Positions 6,587-7,874 of a stretch of DNA of 7,874 bases are shown here, piece by piece. The first letter of the stretch is position 1; every line of letters begins with the position of its first letter. The notes below the pieces were generated by a model. It did not search any database, had not been told where the DNA came from, and saw only the letters and a program-made list of their open reading frames with translations. The position numbers and the translations under genes were made by a program. Origin of the DNA: Oscillospiraceae bacterium (lineage in GTDB: Bacteria > Bacillota_A > Clostridia > Oscillospirales > Oscillospiraceae); NCBI GenBank assembly GCA_902795095.1, contig CADBKB010000120.1:1-7874 (forward strand), read 5' to 3'.

Positions 6587-6730
6587 TCAGTCCTCTTTCT
6601 CCTCCCCTTCGCCGTCACTTCTGGGCGGCTCCGGCTGGGGCTCGGTTTTGTAGTATTCCAGGGTGGCGCCGCAGTGGCGGCAGTATTTGGCATAGTCCGA
6701 TACAGGCTTGCCGCAAAATTCACAATACAT
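6587..6730 (-). CDS. Small zinc-ribbon protein, 47 residues
   Basis: The start MYCEFCGKPVSDYAKYCRHC places CxxC at Cys3/Cys6 and again at Cys17/Cys20, separated by 10 residues: a minimal treble-clef or rubredoxin-like zinc ribbon of the sort common in small clostridial proteins. The rest (27-47) is a proline- and acid-rich disordered tail ending EGEEKED. The gene is real by context: a perfect AGGAGG lies 7 nt before the ATG, a promoter with extended -10 lies upstream, and the stop codon is 2 nt before the thioesterase start. No catalytic residues exist, so a binding or adaptor role is likeliest, but its partner is unknown. It is short enough to be missed by gene callers. Confidence 0.85.
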   Translation of the reverse strand: MYCEFCGKPVSDYAKYCRHCGATLEYYKTEPQPEPPRSDGEGEEKED

Positions 6731-6758
6731 AAGCGGTCCTCCTTGCGTAGATGCGCGT

Positions 6759-6773
6759 CGCCGGACGCCGGCG
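6759..6773 (-). repeat. Small hairpin in the leader of the zinc-ribbon/thioesterase operon
   Basis: On the minus strand CGCCG and CGGCG pair around a 5-nt loop, between the predicted transcription start near 6781 and the Shine-Dalgarno of the zinc-ribbon gene. It may affect mRNA stability or translation. The pairing is short and could be chance in GC-rich DNA. Confidence 0.3.
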
Positions 6774-6787
6774 GTGCTGCTTTTCTT

Positions 6788-6816
6788 ATTGTAGCACAGA
6801 CGTGCAAGAAATGCAC
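6788..6816 (-). promoter_or_regulatory. Promoter of the zinc-ribbon/thioesterase operon
   Basis: On the minus strand TACAAT (6793-6788) is preceded by TGC, forming an extended -10 element. The -35 position, 17 bp upstream, has only a poor match and lies inside the palindrome at 6801-6817. An extended -10 with a weak -35 fits a promoter controlled by a regulator. Confidence 0.6.
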
Positions 6817-6817
6817 G
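6801..6817. promoter_or_regulatory. Operator-like palindrome over the -35 region of the thioesterase operon promoter
   Basis: CGTGCA (6801-6806) and TGCACG (6812-6817) are perfect 6-bp inverted arms with a 5-bp spacer, 17 bp in all. The position is ideal for a dimeric repressor or activator. I do not recognise the motif as that of a known regulator; fatty-acid regulators such as FapR or FabT have different, AT-rich sites. Confidence 0.45.
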
Positions 6818-6861
6818 AAAAACATCTTTTGTAAAAATTTTGCCGCGTAGAAAAATAATGC

Positions 6862-6890
6862 TTGCATTTTCAGAAGAACCCTGCTATAAT
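6862..6890 (+). promoter_or_regulatory. Strong sigma-A-type promoter of tRNA-Ala
   Basis: TTGCAT (6862-6867), a 17-bp spacer, then a perfect TATAAT (6885-6890) with an upstream TGC (extended -10). Transcription would begin about 6897, some 24 nt before the mature tRNA 5' end. It is back to back with the minus-strand thioesterase operon promoter. Confidence 0.85.
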
Positions 6891-6920
6891 AACCGTGCTC
6901 CAAGGGAGCGGCAACAATAT

Positions 6921-6996
<76 letters not shown>

Positions 6997-6998
6997 CG

Positions 6999-7029
6999 AA
7001 AAAGGACGTCCGAACGGACGTCCTTTTTT
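6999..7029 (+). terminator. Intrinsic terminator of tRNA-Ala
   Basis: GGACGTCC (7004-7011) pairs with GGACGTCC (7016-7023), with G7012-C7015 able to close the tip, followed by TTTTTT (7024-7029). A-run bases before the stem extend the pairing. It starts 3 nt after the tRNA CCA. The A-run would also allow it to work on the minus strand. Confidence 0.93.
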
Positions 7030-7144
7030 GTTGACGGAGGATAGCTGTCTGATCTGATCGCCCATGCGCAGCATGGGGCGGCGACAAAGCCGCCCAGTGC
7101 CGCGCAACGGCGTCGATCCCGCTCTCATCAAGTGGCTGTCTGTA
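7030..7144. other. Gene-free, hairpin-rich stretch after tRNA-Ala
   Basis: No supported gene is present. Three neighbouring inverted repeats occur: CCCATGC/GCATGGG (7061-7067/7071-7077), GGGCGGC/GCCGCCC (7076-7082/7089-7095) and GCCG/CGGC (7099-7102/7108-7111). The first two share bases and so compete. TCGATCCCGCT (7113-7123) repeats 11 bases of the tRNA T-arm (6975-6985). Base composition changes from GC-rich to AT-rich at about 7125-7150. A 45-codon ORF from 7064 lacks a properly placed ribosome-binding site. Confidence 0.5.
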
Positions 7145-7173
7145 TTGACAAAGCATTACCGCGATGATACGAT
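7145..7173 (+). promoter_or_regulatory. Promoter of the AT-rich membrane-protein gene
   Basis: A perfect TTGACA (7145-7150) is followed after 17 bp by TACGAT (7168-7173), four of six consensus bases, with TGA just before it (extended -10). The leader to the ATG at 7261 would be about 80 nt, AT-rich and without an obvious riboswitch or attenuator. Confidence 0.65.
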
Positions 7174-7260
7174 TCTTTCAGATGTTAGTCCCCTGTGTTA
7201 GAAATGATTTTGAAATAATGTGGTGTAGCATAGAGGCTGGAATGATGATTGGAGGATGAA

Positions 7261-7830
7261 ATGAAAAAACACACGGTTAAGATTCTTATTGGTGTGGTGT
7301 TCATTATTGTTATACTCATAGTGTTAGTCCCATTTATCATGCTTCACTTAGATAATATCATCGAAAGAAAAGAATTAGACAACGTAATTATAGATAGTGG
7401 ATTTAAAGGATGGTATACTGTCTATCTTGATGATGAACGTGATATCAAAATCCCGGAAGGCTGGACTCTAAAAACAGGTGAGAGGCTTTCTTTATATGAC
7501 GACACCGGCAAACAAATCGCATTCGGAACACGAATAGATGGTTATCCTTCAAATGATGAGGTATTGCGTTTCCTTTCAGAGCATTATGGCGATACTGTTA
7601 CGTCTTTCGAAACGGGAGAATCTGAAAGTATAAAAGACACTTCAGATTGTTGGATTGACATTGATTATTCCTTTGTATCAGGGAAACAGCGAAAGCTTAT
7701 GTATGTAGAATATTGGCCAGAATCATCGATTGACCCATGCTCATATGTTCTGTTTTTTGAAGAATTTGATGATTATTTGCACGAAGTAGCAACAGCAATG
7801 ATCTATTCTGATAAAGACTGGCAATATTAG
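7261..7830 (+). CDS. Membrane-anchored protein of unknown function, 189 residues
   Basis: The ATG at 7261 has GGAGG 5 nt upstream; an in-frame TTG at 7249 overlaps that site and is rejected. Residues 1-7 are basic and 8-29 form one long hydrophobic helix, giving an N-terminal anchor with the remaining 160 residues outside the cell. The outer domain contains DIKIPEGWTL (61-70) and a strand-rich acidic body resembling PsbP- or lipoprotein-like folds in which the I-P-x-G-W turn is common; that resemblance is weak. Cys130 and Cys160 could form a disulphide. No catalytic motif is recognised. Codons are strongly A/T-ending, unlike every other gene in the window, and it lies just past a tRNA gene, so acquisition by transfer is likely. 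No recognisable gene follows in the last 44 bases. Confidence 0.82.
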   Translation: MKKHTVKILIGVVFIIVILIVLVPFIMLHLDNIIERKELDNVIIDSGFKGWYTVYLDDERDIKIPEGWTLKTGERLSLYDDTGKQIAFGTRIDGYPSNDEVLRFLSEHYGDTVTSFETGESESIKDTSDCWIDIDYSFVSGKQRKLMYVEYWPESSIDPCSYVLFFEEFDDYLHEVATAMIYSDKDWQY

Positions 7831-7874
7831 TAACACAGTCTGCAAATAAAAAGTCAAGCCCAAAATGAGAAAAA

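Noticed and set aside
7064..7201. 45-codon plus-strand ORF between the tRNA and the AT-rich gene
   Set aside because: The nearest GGAGG (7036-7040) is 23 nt before the ATG, too far to act. It runs through the hairpins and contains the promoter of the next gene. It could be a remnant of a broken gene, but no family is recognised.

Overview
The window looks like a chromosomal segment from a GC-rich member of the Clostridia, probably near Oscillospiraceae. The evidence is a YqeG-type HAD phosphatase gene, strong AGGAGG/GGAGG Shine-Dalgarno sites, a TTG start, sigma-A-type promoters, compact hairpin terminators and Firmicutes-like envelope proteins. This placement is inference, since no rRNA or marker gene is present. 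The last ~600 bases are clearly AT-richer than the rest and look foreign.

Left end (1-915): a partial yqeG-like gene on the minus strand is divergent from an unrecognised 219-residue protein on the plus strand. The yqeG promoter overlaps the ribosome-binding site and start codon of its neighbour. A hairpin at 884-915 lies between the convergent ends of the 219-residue gene and the following minus-strand genes.

Middle (5817 down to 884, minus strand): one strong promoter (TTGACA, 16 bp, TATACT) precedes four closely spaced genes with no obvious internal terminator. These are a serine-palmitoyltransferase-like alpha-oxoamine synthase, a short-chain dehydrogenase broken by a frameshifting deletion at its active site, a membrane-anchored exported protein with a helical C-terminal domain, and a secreted lysozyme-like/Ig-like/cysteine-pair protein. 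The first two are the enzyme types that carry out the first two steps of sphingoid-base synthesis: condensation of an acyl donor with an amino acid, then reduction of the 3-keto group. The last two act at the cell envelope. The most interesting hypothesis here is a long-chain-base or related aminolipid cassette linked to envelope genes, with the reductase step lost or mis-assembled.

Right of that (5853-6817, minus strand): a two-gene operon holds a 47-residue zinc-ribbon protein followed 2 nt later by a full-length acyl-ACP thioesterase. It ends in a 10-bp hairpin. Its promoter carries a perfect palindrome at the -35 position.

Right end (6862-7874, plus strand): tRNA-Ala(GGC) has its own near-consensus promoter and a very clear terminator. 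After it come a hairpin-rich stretch containing an 11-base copy of part of the tRNA T-arm, a strong promoter, and an AT-rich gene for a 189-residue membrane-anchored protein of unknown function. The tRNA followed by foreign-looking DNA is the usual arrangement at the edge of a genomic island, but no integrase is visible here.
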